A DNA stretch of 58,688 nt, taken from NCBI GenBank assembly GCA_900546715.1, contig UREA01000007.1, positions 1 through 58,688 of the forward strand. Direction: 5' to 3'. Made by a program: the position numbers and the translations under genes. The first letter of the stretch is position 1. Each line of letters begins with the position of its first letter. The notes under the pieces were generated by a model. That model was not told the DNA's origin. It saw only the letters and a list, made by a program, of their open reading frames with translations, and ran no database searches. Shown here in pieces: positions 44,838 to 52,609 of this stretch. The DNA comes from an uncultured Mycoplasmatota bacterium (GTDB lineage: Bacteria > Bacillota_I > Bacilli_A > RF39 > UBA660).

Positions 44838-44870
44838 AAACTAATTTCCTTCCAACAAAATATTTATATT

Positions 44871-44899
44871 AAAATACAATATTTTTTGCCAAAAGTCAA
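44871..44899 (-). promoter_or_regulatory. Promoter of the relA leader
   Basis: Minus strand TTGACT (44894-44899), 17-base spacer, TATTTT (44871-44876; TAATAT overlaps as an alternative), about 35 bases before the leader ATG. Confidence 0.65.
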
Positions 44900-44907
44900 C
44901 AGTTTTT

Positions 44908-44936
44908 TTGCATTTCTTTGCATTTTTTGTTATAAT
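44908..44936 (+). promoter_or_regulatory. Divergent promoter reading toward HTH copy 2
   Basis: TTGCAT (44908-44913), 17-base spacer, TATAAT (44931-44936), the same pattern as both tRNA promoters in this window. It lies back to back with the relA promoter. The transcript would begin near 44943 with the 13-bp hairpin. Confidence 0.6.
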
Positions 44937-44946
44937 TTTAATTCTT

Positions 44947-44982
44947 AAAGTAAATGCAAGCTAATTCATTTGCATTTACTTT
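44947..44982 (+). other. 13-bp hairpin at the start of a predicted transcript
   Basis: AAAGTAAATGCAA (44947-44959) pairs perfectly with TTGCATTTACTTT (44970-44982), 10-base loop, no T-run. With the promoter just upstream it could form the 5' end of a small RNA or a leader of HTH copy 2. Between it and the HTH gene (about 44983-45083) I see only AT-rich sequence. Confidence 0.45.
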
Positions 44983-45083
44983 GAAAATTCACACATTTCA
45001 TTGTTTTTCAGTACTTTTCAATATTTTTTTGCTTTGTTTTCTGGATTTTTGACTTTTTATACCCAAACTAAAAAATGATACAA

Positions 45084-45338
45084 ATGGACTATGATAAAAA
45101 TTATATTGAAACTATTTATGATGCTTTTGAGCTTAATGAAATATTCATTAAAGAATTTATTCAATTTAGAAAAAAAAACAATTTAACTCAAGAACTATTT
45201 TCTAAATACTCTAATGTTCCACGAGAAAAAATAGCCAGGATAGAATCCGGCTACTCATCTCCAAGTATACTTAGTTTACTTAAAATACTTGCACCAATTG
45301 GTTATACTATAAAGATTGAAAAGGTTAAAAAGAAATAA
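45084..45338 (+). CDS. XRE-type HTH regulator, copy 2
   Basis: 84 residues, almost identical to the protein at 35672-35926 (differences include LRKENNLTQKL versus FRKKNNLTQEL). About 94 percent identity at base level over 263 bases; similarity begins at TGATACAAATGG and ends at the stop, so only the coding part is shared. It lacks the upstream operator and the AGGTG site of copy 1. It ends immediately beside the convergent acetyltransferase gene. Expression is uncertain. Confidence 0.75.
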   Translation: MDYDKNYIETIYDAFELNEIFIKEFIQFRKKNNLTQELFSKYSNVPREKIARIESGYSSPSILSLLKILAPIGYTIKIEKVKKK

Positions 45339-45824
45339 TTATAACGTAAATAAATATAAATTTTCTTGATAAACATTACTCTCTAAATTGAAATCAATCT
45401 GTTTTAATAGTTCTCCACCAATCTTTTGATAAAACTCATTAGCGCTATTTTGAACCAGAGTACTTATTAACACATATTTATATTGTGTTTTTAAAATTTC
45501 AAATGCATAAGCAATTAGAGAATTACCTATTCCTTTATGTTGATAATTTTTATCTATATATAATGAATAAATTTCACAATATTCATCAGAATATCCCTTT
45601 TTATTTTTTCCGTATCTTAAAAATCCTATAACTTGATTATCTATTTTGCAAACAACATATTCATTAATCTTATTTTTACATTTTTCAACACTGTCTTCTT
45701 TTTTATTTTTTAAATTTTCCAAAAAATCAGTTGGAAATATTCCTGTATAAGTATTAATCCATTCATTAATATTTATATCAACTATTTTTGACGCATCTGA
45801 TATTTTTGCCTGTTCTATTTTCAT
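45339..45824 (-). CDS. GNAT family N-acetyltransferase
   Basis: 161 residues of the GNAT fold. The acetyl-CoA site is the YQHKGIGNSLIAYAFE stretch (Q/RxxGxG/A) near residue 95-110, following the strand EIYSLYIDKN; the C-terminal TLVQNSANEFYQKIGGELL matches the last helix-strand unit. Acceptor unknown. Stop codon directly abuts HTH copy 2 on the other strand. Confidence 0.88.
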   Translation of the reverse strand: MKIEQAKISDASKIVDININEWINTYTGIFPTDFLENLKNKKEDSVEKCKNKINEYVVCKIDNQVIGFLRYGKNKKGYSDEYCEIYSLYIDKNYQHKGIGNSLIAYAFEILKTQYKYVLISTLVQNSANEFYQKIGGELLKQIDFNLESNVYQENLYLFTL

Positions 45825-45874
45825 ATTATTAATACCCTTTCTAAATAATATACAAAATTATAACATTAAAATTA

Positions 45875-46201
45875 TTAAAGATTTGCCCCTTTAGGATTAG
45901 ACATAATCTCTAATATTTTATCAAAGTTATCATCTCTAGCTGCAACATTTCTTTTAATCATTCCACACTTATTACATTTATAGATTATTTTTAAAGTATC
46001 TTTTTTACCCTTTTCTACTCCTATAGGCTCAAGTATTCCTAAACAATCACATAATCTATCTCCAGGATTAATATCTACATGCAAGGAACATAAACAATAT
46101 GGACAATGATCTCTTGCACTGTAGCCTAATTTTTCTACCATTTTGCCACAGACTACACACTTGAAATTCTCATCAATCATTGTAAATTTAGCAATATTCA
46201 T
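45875..46201 (-). CDS. RNHCP-domain zinc-ribbon protein
   Basis: 108 residues. Three CxxC-type pairs: CVVCG, CPYC and CNKCG, with the family stretch ARDHCPYCLCSLHVDINPGDR (the RNHCP motif in ARDHCP form), then an aromatic-poor basic end with RDDNFDKILE. The family has unknown function and probably binds zinc. Independent small gene. Confidence 0.85.
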   Translation of the reverse strand: MNIAKFTMIDENFKCVVCGKMVEKLGYSARDHCPYCLCSLHVDINPGDRLCDCLGILEPIGVEKGKKDTLKIIYKCNKCGMIKRNVAARDDNFDKILEIMSNPKGANL

Positions 46202-46237
46202 AATTCGCCTCTTTTATTTTATATTTCACTCAATTAG

Positions 46238-46348
46238 CTATATTACAAAATCATCTTTAGTTTTTACCAAAGATTTATTTTTTGCTTGTTCCTTCTTTTT
46301 AATACTTTTTTTAGTATTAAAGCTTTCATAAGAATTATAGTGAGCCAT
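46238..46348 (-). CDS. Small basic protein of 36 residues
   Basis: ATG at 46348 preceded by AAAGG and TAGG. The product MAHYNSYESFNTKKSIKKKE and onward is highly basic and hydrophilic with no membrane segment. Its frame is clean and the start context is plausible, but there is no recognised family, so it may not be real. Confidence 0.4.
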   Translation of the reverse strand: MAHYNSYESFNTKKSIKKKEQAKNKSLVKTKDDFVI

Positions 46349-46437
46349 AGACCTAAATACCTTTCAAGAAATATTTTATCATATAACTTTCTTTTTACCA
46401 AGAAAAAATTGATTGTTTATTAAATCAATCAATTTTA

Positions 46438-47793
46438 TTAATCTAATAACATAGTCATATATATAGGTAAATATAATATATCATTTTCAATTTTTAAATC
46501 ACTTGTATGTAATATTATTGGCCTAGCTAAATAATCATTATATTTATCATATAGTTTTTTTAATGATGCATAAGTATAGTTTTTACCAGATTTAACTTCA
46601 ATAGGAATTATATTGTGTTTTGAAGTAATTGATGATTTAGATATTAGAAAATCAATTTCCATTGCATCTTTAGAATTTTCTTTATTATATTTAGAAAAGA
46701 AATACAATTTGTTTCCTGCAGCTGTCAATAATTGAGCAACCATATTTTCCATAATCATCCCATTGTTAAAAGCTAATTTATCAAAAAGTATTTTTTTATA
46801 TATGCCCTCACTTATTATTTCTTTTTTATTAAAGGTCATTGATAATAATAACCCTGTATCGCTCATATAGCATTTTAAAGTATTAGAATCTAATCTTTGA
46901 CCAAGGCCTATATTTGGTTCAGTTGTATTATAAGCAATATTTACTAAACCCGCATCTTTAAGCCAGTAAAAAGCTCCTTCAAATTCTCTATACCTGGCAT
47001 TTTCATCTAAACTTGCTAAATTAAATTTTTTCTCATGTTTTTGTAGCTGAGATGGTATAGTATCAAAAATTTGTTCCACTTTTAAATTAATTTCTTCAGC
47101 ATGTTTTCTTATATCATCTCTGTATAAACTGATAATATTTCTCTTCACTATATCAACAGATTCAAAGTTTTTGGTTTTTATATATTCTTCAACCGCTTGG
47201 GGCATACCTCCAACTATCATATACTCTTTAAAATAATCCATAATTTTACGATGCATAGCTGGACCTAAAGGCAGTTTATCATTATAATGACTACGGACAA
47301 AATCCATAAGGGTATTTCTTCCCATTGCCCACAAAAACTCTTCAAAATCCATAGGATACATATTAATTTTTTCTTCTTCAGAAGGAATTAATATATCTTT
47401 AACATTTTTCTTTATAGAAACTACAGATCCAGTTTCTATAAAATCATATCTACCATCTGCCACCAAATATTTTATTGCAGCTCTTGCTCGGGGACAAAAT
47501 TGAACTTCATCAAAAATAAATAAAGTATCTCGCTCGTAAAGTTCAATGCCAAAATATTCCGACAAATAAACAAATAATTTATCTAAGTCATCTAAATAAT
47601 CATAGAATAAATTCTTTATTTCATCCTTTGCTTTAAAAAAATCTATTAGTATATAAGATTTATAATTGTTTTTAGCAAACTCTTCAGCAATATAACTTTT
47701 GCCAACTTGTTTAGGTCCTTTAATTAATACTGCAGTTTTTCCATTACTATTTTCTTTCCATTTAAGCAATTGGTCATACACTTTTCTTTTCAT
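46438..47793 (-). CDS. AAA ATPase with DUF4143 domain
   Basis: 451 residues. N-terminal AAA_14-type ATPase: Walker A IKGPKQVGKSYIA, Walker B TLFIFDEVQFCPRA, sensor ETGSVVSI. The C-terminal DUF4143 domain ends with a nuclease-like EIDFLIS...IPIEVKSGKNYTYASL (PDDEXK-like D...ExK). Common accessory family in gut Firmicutes, biological role unknown. Preceded by three 33-bp repeats. Confidence 0.9.
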   Translation of the reverse strand: MKRKVYDQLLKWKENSNGKTAVLIKGPKQVGKSYIAEEFAKNNYKSYILIDFFKAKDEIKNLFYDYLDDLDKLFVYLSEYFGIELYERDTLFIFDEVQFCPRARAAIKYLVADGRYDFIETGSVVSIKKNVKDILIPSEEEKINMYPMDFEEFLWAMGRNTLMDFVRSHYNDKLPLGPAMHRKIMDYFKEYMIVGGMPQAVEEYIKTKNFESVDIVKRNIISLYRDDIRKHAEEINLKVEQIFDTIPSQLQKHEKKFNLASLDENARYREFEGAFYWLKDAGLVNIAYNTTEPNIGLGQRLDSNTLKCYMSDTGLLLSMTFNKKEIISEGIYKKILFDKLAFNNGMIMENMVAQLLTAAGNKLYFFSKYNKENSKDAMEIDFLISKSSITSKHNIIPIEVKSGKNYTYASLKKLYDKYNDYLARPIILHTSDLKIENDILYLPIYMTMLLD

Positions 47794-47856
47794 TTCAAAT
47801 TACCTAATTTCACTTAAAATTTAACCATAAATTATACGAAAAATCAATATCACAAT

Positions 47857-47940
47857 CACGATTCCGAGAATTTTAAGTCGCCTTTTTTTCACGATTCCAG
47901 GAATTTTGAAACATCATTTTTTCACGATTCCAGGAATTTT
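47857..47940. repeat. Three direct repeats with 33-bp period
   Basis: CACGATTCCAGGAATTTT at 47890-47907 and 47923-47940, and the variant CACGATTCCGAGAATTTT at 47857-47874. Each holds the palindrome ATTCC-A-GGAAT (imperfect in the first), with 15-base spacers. On the minus strand, one frame reads KIPGIVKK per copy. Confidence 0.85.
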
Positions 47941-47969
47941 AACATAATTTTAAAGAAAAAACAGTATTT

Positions 47970-49748
47970 TTATTCTAATACTGCTTTAATTCTTCTGACA
48001 CCCGCCGATGATGATTCTTCTTTGATTATTTTAAATGTACCAAGTTCATTAGTATTACTTACATGTGGTCCCCCACAAATTTCTTTAGAGAAATCTCCAA
48101 TAGAATATACTTTAACAATGCTACCATATTTATCTTCAAAAGTACCATGAGCACCTTTCTCTTTAGCTTCTTCATAAGTTATTTCTTCCATAGTTACTGG
48201 AATACCTTCTTTTATTTTTTCATTAACTATTCTAGTTAATTCGCACTTTTCTTCATCAGTCATCTTATGATCTAAATTAAAATCAAAACGAATTCGTTCA
48301 TTTGTAATATTACAACCTTTTTGAATAATATCAGGTCCATACATTTGTTGTAAAGCCGCAAGCATAAGATGGGCAAGTGTGTGGTATTTAGTTGATTCAT
48401 AAGAGCTATCAGCAAGGCCACCTTTAAATGATCCGGCATCAATAGTTCTTGATTTTTCTTGATGTTTTACAAATGCTTCATTAAAGCCATCAACATCAAC
48501 TGTGAGATTATTTTCACGAGCTAATTCTTCAGTCATTTCTAAAGGGAAACCAAAAGTATCAAATAATTTAAAAGCATCAGCTCCACTAATGGTATCACCA
48601 TCTAAATGTTTGATAACTTTATAAAATAATTTTTCGCCATCTTTAATAGTTTTACCAAATTTAATACCTTCATTTTCTAATTCATGATAAATATTTTCTT
48701 TATTGCGTTCAAGTTCACTATAGATATCTTTATAATCATTTATAACTACATCAGCAAGTTTTACTAGAGCATCTTCCATTAAACCAAGCTTTCTTAAGTG
48801 TCTAATAGCTCTTCTTATTAGTCTTCTTAAGACATAACCTGCTCCAACATTCGATGGTGTAATAGCGTGATCATCACCTAAAATAAATGTTGAAGTTCTT
48901 ACATGATCCATGATAATTCGAAAACTTTTTTTATTGTCTTCATAATTTTTACCAGATAATTCTTCTAGTTTTGCTTTTAAATTAGCAAATACATCAGAGT
49001 CATATACTGATTCTAAACCATTAAGTACTGTAATTGTTCGCTCTAATCCCATACCGGTATCAACATTTTGTTGAGCAAGTTTAGTTAAGTTACCCTCTTC
49101 ATCACGGTAGTATTCCATAAATACATCATTCCAAATTTCTAAATACTTACCACAATCACAAGCGGGACTACAATCCTCTTTACATTTAGGTTTTCCGGTA
49201 TCATAAAACATTTCCGTATCAGGTCCACATGGACCAACACCACTACCTAAAATCCAGAAATTATTTTCTTTAGGTAAATAAAATAAATGATCTTCCGAAA
49301 CTCCTAAACTTCTCCATATATTATAACTTTCTTCATCCCTTGGAGCATCTTCATCACCAGCAAAGCAAGTAAAATATAATTTATCTTTAGGAATATTTAA
49401 ATAATCTTTACTTGTTAAAAATTCATAACTCATAGCAATTGCTTCACTCTTAAAATAATCCCCTAAAGACCAGTTACCTAGCATTTCAAAAAAAGTTAAG
49501 TGTGATGCATCCCCTACTTCATCAATATCACTAGTTCTAATGCATTTTTGATAGTCACATAATCTTTTGCCAGCTGGATGATGTTCACCAAGTAAATATG
49601 GAACAAGTGGATGCATTCCTGCAGTTGTAAATAACACTGTTGGATCATTCTCCGGCACAATTGATGCCGAAGGAATAATAGCATGATTATGTCCTTCAAA
49701 AAATTTTAAATAAAAATCCCTTAATTCCCTACTAGTTAATTGTTTCAT
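47970..49748 (-). CDS. alaS: Short alanyl-tRNA synthetase
   Basis: 592 residues from the ATG at 49748 (GAGGTGG upstream). Class II catalytic domain with HNHAIIPSASIVPENDPTVLF, TFFEMLGNWSLGDYF and the motif 3 region VDTGMGLERT; a four-Cys zinc insert KCKEDCSPACDCGK; and an editing domain with HTLAHLM and CGGPHVSNT zinc ligands. The normal protein is about 870 residues. This one goes almost directly from the aminoacylation domain into the editing module and lacks the C-terminal C-Ala/DHHA1 part. It overlaps the upstream kinase gene by 17 bases and is under the same T-box. Confidence 0.9.
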   Translation of the reverse strand: MKQLTSRELRDFYLKFFEGHNHAIIPSASIVPENDPTVLFTTAGMHPLVPYLLGEHHPAGKRLCDYQKCIRTSDIDEVGDASHLTFFEMLGNWSLGDYFKSEAIAMSYEFLTSKDYLNIPKDKLYFTCFAGDEDAPRDEESYNIWRSLGVSEDHLFYLPKENNFWILGSGVGPCGPDTEMFYDTGKPKCKEDCSPACDCGKYLEIWNDVFMEYYRDEEGNLTKLAQQNVDTGMGLERTITVLNGLESVYDSDVFANLKAKLEELSGKNYEDNKKSFRIIMDHVRTSTFILGDDHAITPSNVGAGYVLRRLIRRAIRHLRKLGLMEDALVKLADVVINDYKDIYSELERNKENIYHELENEGIKFGKTIKDGEKLFYKVIKHLDGDTISGADAFKLFDTFGFPLEMTEELARENNLTVDVDGFNEAFVKHQEKSRTIDAGSFKGGLADSSYESTKYHTLAHLMLAALQQMYGPDIIQKGCNITNERIRFDFNLDHKMTDEEKCELTRIVNEKIKEGIPVTMEEITYEEAKEKGAHGTFEDKYGSIVKVYSIGDFSKEICGGPHVSNTNELGTFKIIKEESSSAGVRRIKAVLE

Positions 49749-50277
49749 TACTTTCCACCTCATCTAAAAATTTAAATACTTTTTGTTTTAATAAATCTAA
49801 ATTATCATTTGCTAAAGTTATATCAAACTCATTATAATCTTCTAAAGCTGTTTCTGTAATATGAGCTTGTTGAGCTACTGTTAACTTACTTTTAGCAAAT
49901 TGATTTTCTACTAAAATACTATAAACATCATCATAATTTTCTTTCATTTCTTCAAATTCCTCTGGCATTCTGGCATCAGCTATAACTACAACATCAATAC
50001 TTGCTAAAGCATAAATATTAATATCTTCAATCATTCTTTTAGTAAAAAAATACTTATCATACGATCTAATAGTTGAACCAAAGCTTTGCAAAAAATCTCG
50101 TGGTTTATTTTGACTAACTCCATCCCAATCAGTAAGTTCCTTAGCAAAATTTTTTAAATATTTACTAAATTCCGTAATAACACATTTTTTCAATTTATAA
50201 ATGTAATATTCTTCAATCATTTTAGCAACTTCACCTTTGCCAGAGCCACTTTTACCCCCAACAACAAATATTTTCAT
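49732..50277 (-). CDS. P-loop nucleotide/deoxynucleotide kinase-like protein
   Basis: 181 residues of the P-loop kinase fold. Walker A: GGKSGSGKGEVAKM; the acceptor-binding region holds FSKYLKNFAKELTDWDGV and the lid-like QSFGSTIRSYDKYFF, with VVIADARMPEEFE as the DxxR/Walker B region. It resembles phage-type deoxynucleoside monophosphate kinases, but the substrate is not established. First gene after the alanine T-box, so it is made when charged tRNA-Ala is short, together with alaS. Confidence 0.75.
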   Translation of the reverse strand: MKIFVVGGKSGSGKGEVAKMIEEYYIYKLKKCVITEFSKYLKNFAKELTDWDGVSQNKPRDFLQSFGSTIRSYDKYFFTKRMIEDINIYALASIDVVVIADARMPEEFEEMKENYDDVYSILVENQFAKSKLTVAQQAHITETALEDYNEFDITLANDNLDLLKQKVFKFLDEVESNETIN

Positions 50278-50289
50278 AAATTCACCCTT

Positions 50290-50445
50290 TCAAAAAACAA
50301 AAAAGGAAAGTACAAGGAGTGCTAAAGCACGGTACCATCCTTTATTTAACTTAATTTACCTTAACGCGGCGCCACGTTTAGTCACCTTAAGCAGCAAATA
50401 AAAAACCATCATTTAAGTTTCCACCAACCACTAAATCTCTATGAA
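50290..50445 (-). promoter_or_regulatory. T-box riboswitch (tRNA-Ala) of the kinase-alaS operon
   Basis: Minus-strand leader with the T-box core GGATGGTACCGTGC (50327-50340; the TGGTACCG bulge pairs with the tRNA end), the GTGC-TTTA-GCAC hairpin, and a competing AAAGGA...TCCTTT terminator ending in a T-run near 50290. The distal Stem I GGTGGAAAC element lies at about 50410-50425. Tandem GCT GCT (50390-50395) provides an alanine specifier, matching the downstream alaS. Uncharged tRNA-Ala should stabilise the antiterminator. Confidence 0.85.
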
Positions 50446-50496
50446 AACAATTATTTATCATCTTAATTCAACGACTACAACTATAATATATCACAG

Positions 50497-51657
50497 TTAC
50501 ACTGATTCTTCAACTTTTTGTATATTATTTTTACTAAATAAATCAAATTTGTCTACTAAAAAATGCCAAATAACTTTAATAATAGACATAATTGGTGTTG
50601 CTAAAATCATTCCCACTATACCAAAGAAATGTCCAAAAATTAACAAACCACAAATAATAGTAACTGGATGCAAATTTGTTGCTTTACTCATAACAACTGG
50701 TTGTAAAACATATGATTCAATCATTTGCACAATTACAGCAATTATTAATACTCCAAGACCTACTAATGGGCTTTGAGTTAAACCAACAATAGTTACAATT
50801 GCAGTTCCCAGCCACGGTCCAATATAAGGAATTAAATCGGTAATTCCACAGAACAATCCAAACAAAAGAGCTGAATTTAAACCAATAATTGAAAAACCTA
50901 TTGTATCACAAACAAAAACCATACAAGCAACAAGTAGTGTTCCATTAACGGTTTTTCTAACCTCTATTCCTATTTTATCGAGCAGACCAGCAATTTCCAT
51001 TTGATGACGACTTGGAATAAGTTTTAAAAATAAAACTGTAACATTATCAAAATCAAATAGCATATAAAGACCGATTATAAGTCCAAAGAAGATACTGCCG
51101 AGTCCACTAAATAAACTACCCATAATATTCATAATAGTTGTTGGTAAGTTAGATGATATACTATTCCCATAAGCGGTTATAGCATCAAGTATTCCATCTT
51201 TAATTGCTGCAATATCAAAGCCTTGGACATCATCTATTTTAGTAAATAAATCATTAATAAAGTTAGTAATATCACTTATAATTGATGGAATAGTTCCAAT
51301 AAGTTCATTTAATTCTTTATAAATAATCGGAATGAAAACTCGGAAAAAGACTACTAAAAATAAAATAAATATAACATAAACAATAATTGAAGCAATTATC
51401 CTCGACATTCCTTTTTTAGTCATTTTATTAACTAAGGGATTAAATAACCAAGCAACAACGAACCCAATAAATAATGGCGAAATAACACTTAAGACATTAC
51501 CAATAAAACGAAATATTCCAATTTCTCTACAAAGCATAAAAGCTACAAGCACAATACTTATAATTAATACAATAAAAAGTAACTTCAAAATATTTTTACT
51601 TAAATAAATTATCTCATTCAATCCATCAGTATCAATATTATTTTTTTTCCTAAACAT
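50497..51657 (-). CDS. AI-2E family transporter
   Basis: 386 residues, PF01594 topology: about eight membrane helices with a long extracellular/cytoplasmic middle region (about 110-200), and signature stretches AFMLCREIGIFRFIG..., SPLFIGFVVAWLFNPLV, FCGITDLIPYIGPWLG and GLLIFGHFFGIVGMILATPIMSI. Members export small molecules or ions; the AI-2 function applies to only one branch. RBS AAGGAGG in the region before ATG (GGAGGT). Monocistronic. Confidence 0.9.
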   Translation of the reverse strand: MFRKKNNIDTDGLNEIIYLSKNILKLLFIVLIISIVLVAFMLCREIGIFRFIGNVLSVISPLFIGFVVAWLFNPLVNKMTKKGMSRIIASIIVYVIFILFLVVFFRVFIPIIYKELNELIGTIPSIISDITNFINDLFTKIDDVQGFDIAAIKDGILDAITAYGNSISSNLPTTIMNIMGSLFSGLGSIFFGLIIGLYMLFDFDNVTVLFLKLIPSRHQMEIAGLLDKIGIEVRKTVNGTLLVACMVFVCDTIGFSIIGLNSALLFGLFCGITDLIPYIGPWLGTAIVTIVGLTQSPLVGLGVLIIAVIVQMIESYVLQPVVMSKATNLHPVTIICGLLIFGHFFGIVGMILATPIMSIIKVIWHFLVDKFDLFSKNNIQKVEESV

Positions 51658-51715
51658 AGTACCTCCTTTATATATTATAATACAATTTCTTTAATTTTAA
51701 CAGAAAAAAGCAACT

Positions 51716-52267
51716 TTATGCTGCTTTATCTCTAACTAATTCCGGTTCAATTTCTAAAATTTGTTCTTTTGCTCTTTCTTCTACTAAATATATAATAAAT
51801 TTTCTAATATTTAAATAAGATAAATCAAATAATATATTTAATGCTATCTCTATATTACCACTTTTTAAATATTCTTTAAAATCTTTACTTATTCTTTCAT
51901 CTTTTATTATAGCACTAAACTTATTTATAATATTACTTATCTTATTTTTATCATCTAATTTTTCTTTCAAATAAGAATATACATTAAAATCTCCATAGAA
52001 ATCTTTATCTATTACAGGAAGTGGATTATGCTTTTGATTATCTTGAATAACCAACACTCCATTTAAATAAGTATCATCAGCAATATTTACTCTTTTTATA
52101 GAAGCTATAATTTCTTCTTTAGTATATTTCATAGTAAAATCATCAATATCTTCTAAACTAATTAAATAATTACCACATATATCTAACTTAGATGTATCAA
52201 TAAATACATAGTCCCCAGGTCTTCTAAGCAACGCTAAAAAATGTCTTTGCTCATTTACATTCTTCAT
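51716..52267 (-). CDS. Hypothetical cytoplasmic protein
   Basis: 183 residues from the ATG at 52267 (AAGGAG nine bases upstream); a longer frame to 52327 lacks a ribosome site. Acidic and helical. KNVNEQRHFLALLRRPGDYVFID begins it and an ordered C-terminal helix pair (IALNILFDLSYLNIRKFIIYLVEE) follows. I do not recognise the family. It follows spoVIF by about 60 bases and could share its transcript. Confidence 0.55.
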   Translation of the reverse strand: MKNVNEQRHFLALLRRPGDYVFIDTSKLDICGNYLISLEDIDDFTMKYTKEEIIASIKRVNIADDTYLNGVLVIQDNQKHNPLPVIDKDFYGDFNVYSYLKEKLDDKNKISNIINKFSAIIKDERISKDFKEYLKSGNIEIALNILFDLSYLNIRKFIIYLVEERAKEQILEIEPELVRDKAA

Positions 52268-52327
52268 AAACTCAAACTCCTTTTCTAATGAAGAGATTAT
52301 TGTATCACATTTTAAAGCATTCGTCAA

Positions 52328-52570
52328 TTAAAACATTTTATCCACATTATCAGGTACTTTATCATTAATTATCTTACTAACTATTTTATCACTTAATTCC
52401 TTATTAACTTTCTTCCCTGTCATAACACTTAATGTATCAATAACTTCTCTAATTGTTGCTTCATCTTTCATATTTCCATTTTGAAGCTTTTCAGCTAGTC
52501 CCAATATTGTCTCTTTATTAACATTAGTTTTCTTTTCCACCTTTTTAAAAAAATCATCACCAAATTTCAT
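52328..52570 (-). CDS. spoVIF: SpoVIF-like stage VI sporulation protein F
   Basis: 80 residues from the ATG at 52570 (GGGTGAT upstream). DDFFKKVEKKTNVNKETI, then GNMKDEATIREVIDTLS and GKKVNKELSDKIVSKIINDK match, from memory, the SpoVIF pattern (FFKGIEKKTGV, FKDEATVRQVI, RKVSKELEDKIV). In Bacillus SpoVIF is needed for coat assembly and spore resistance, and acts with GerE, which is also in this window. Good length agreement. Confidence 0.85.
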   Translation of the reverse strand: MKFGDDFFKKVEKKTNVNKETILGLAEKLQNGNMKDEATIREVIDTLSVMTGKKVNKELSDKIVSKIINDKVPDNVDKMF

Positions 52571-52609
52571 TAAATCACCCAATATATTATATGTTAGAAA
52601 TAATAAGAG

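Noticed and set aside
44947..44982. Rho-independent terminator for relA or HTH transcripts
   Set aside because: The stem is perfect but no T-run follows on either strand, and it lies downstream of a promoter rather than a gene end.
36011..45338. Insertion sequence, integrase or prophage around the block
   Set aside because: No transposase, integrase or phage structural genes seen; only the duplicated HTH gene marks the ends.
47857..47940. CRISPR array
   Set aside because: Only three 18-bp units with 15-base, unrelated spacers and no cas genes; the first unit is already degenerate.
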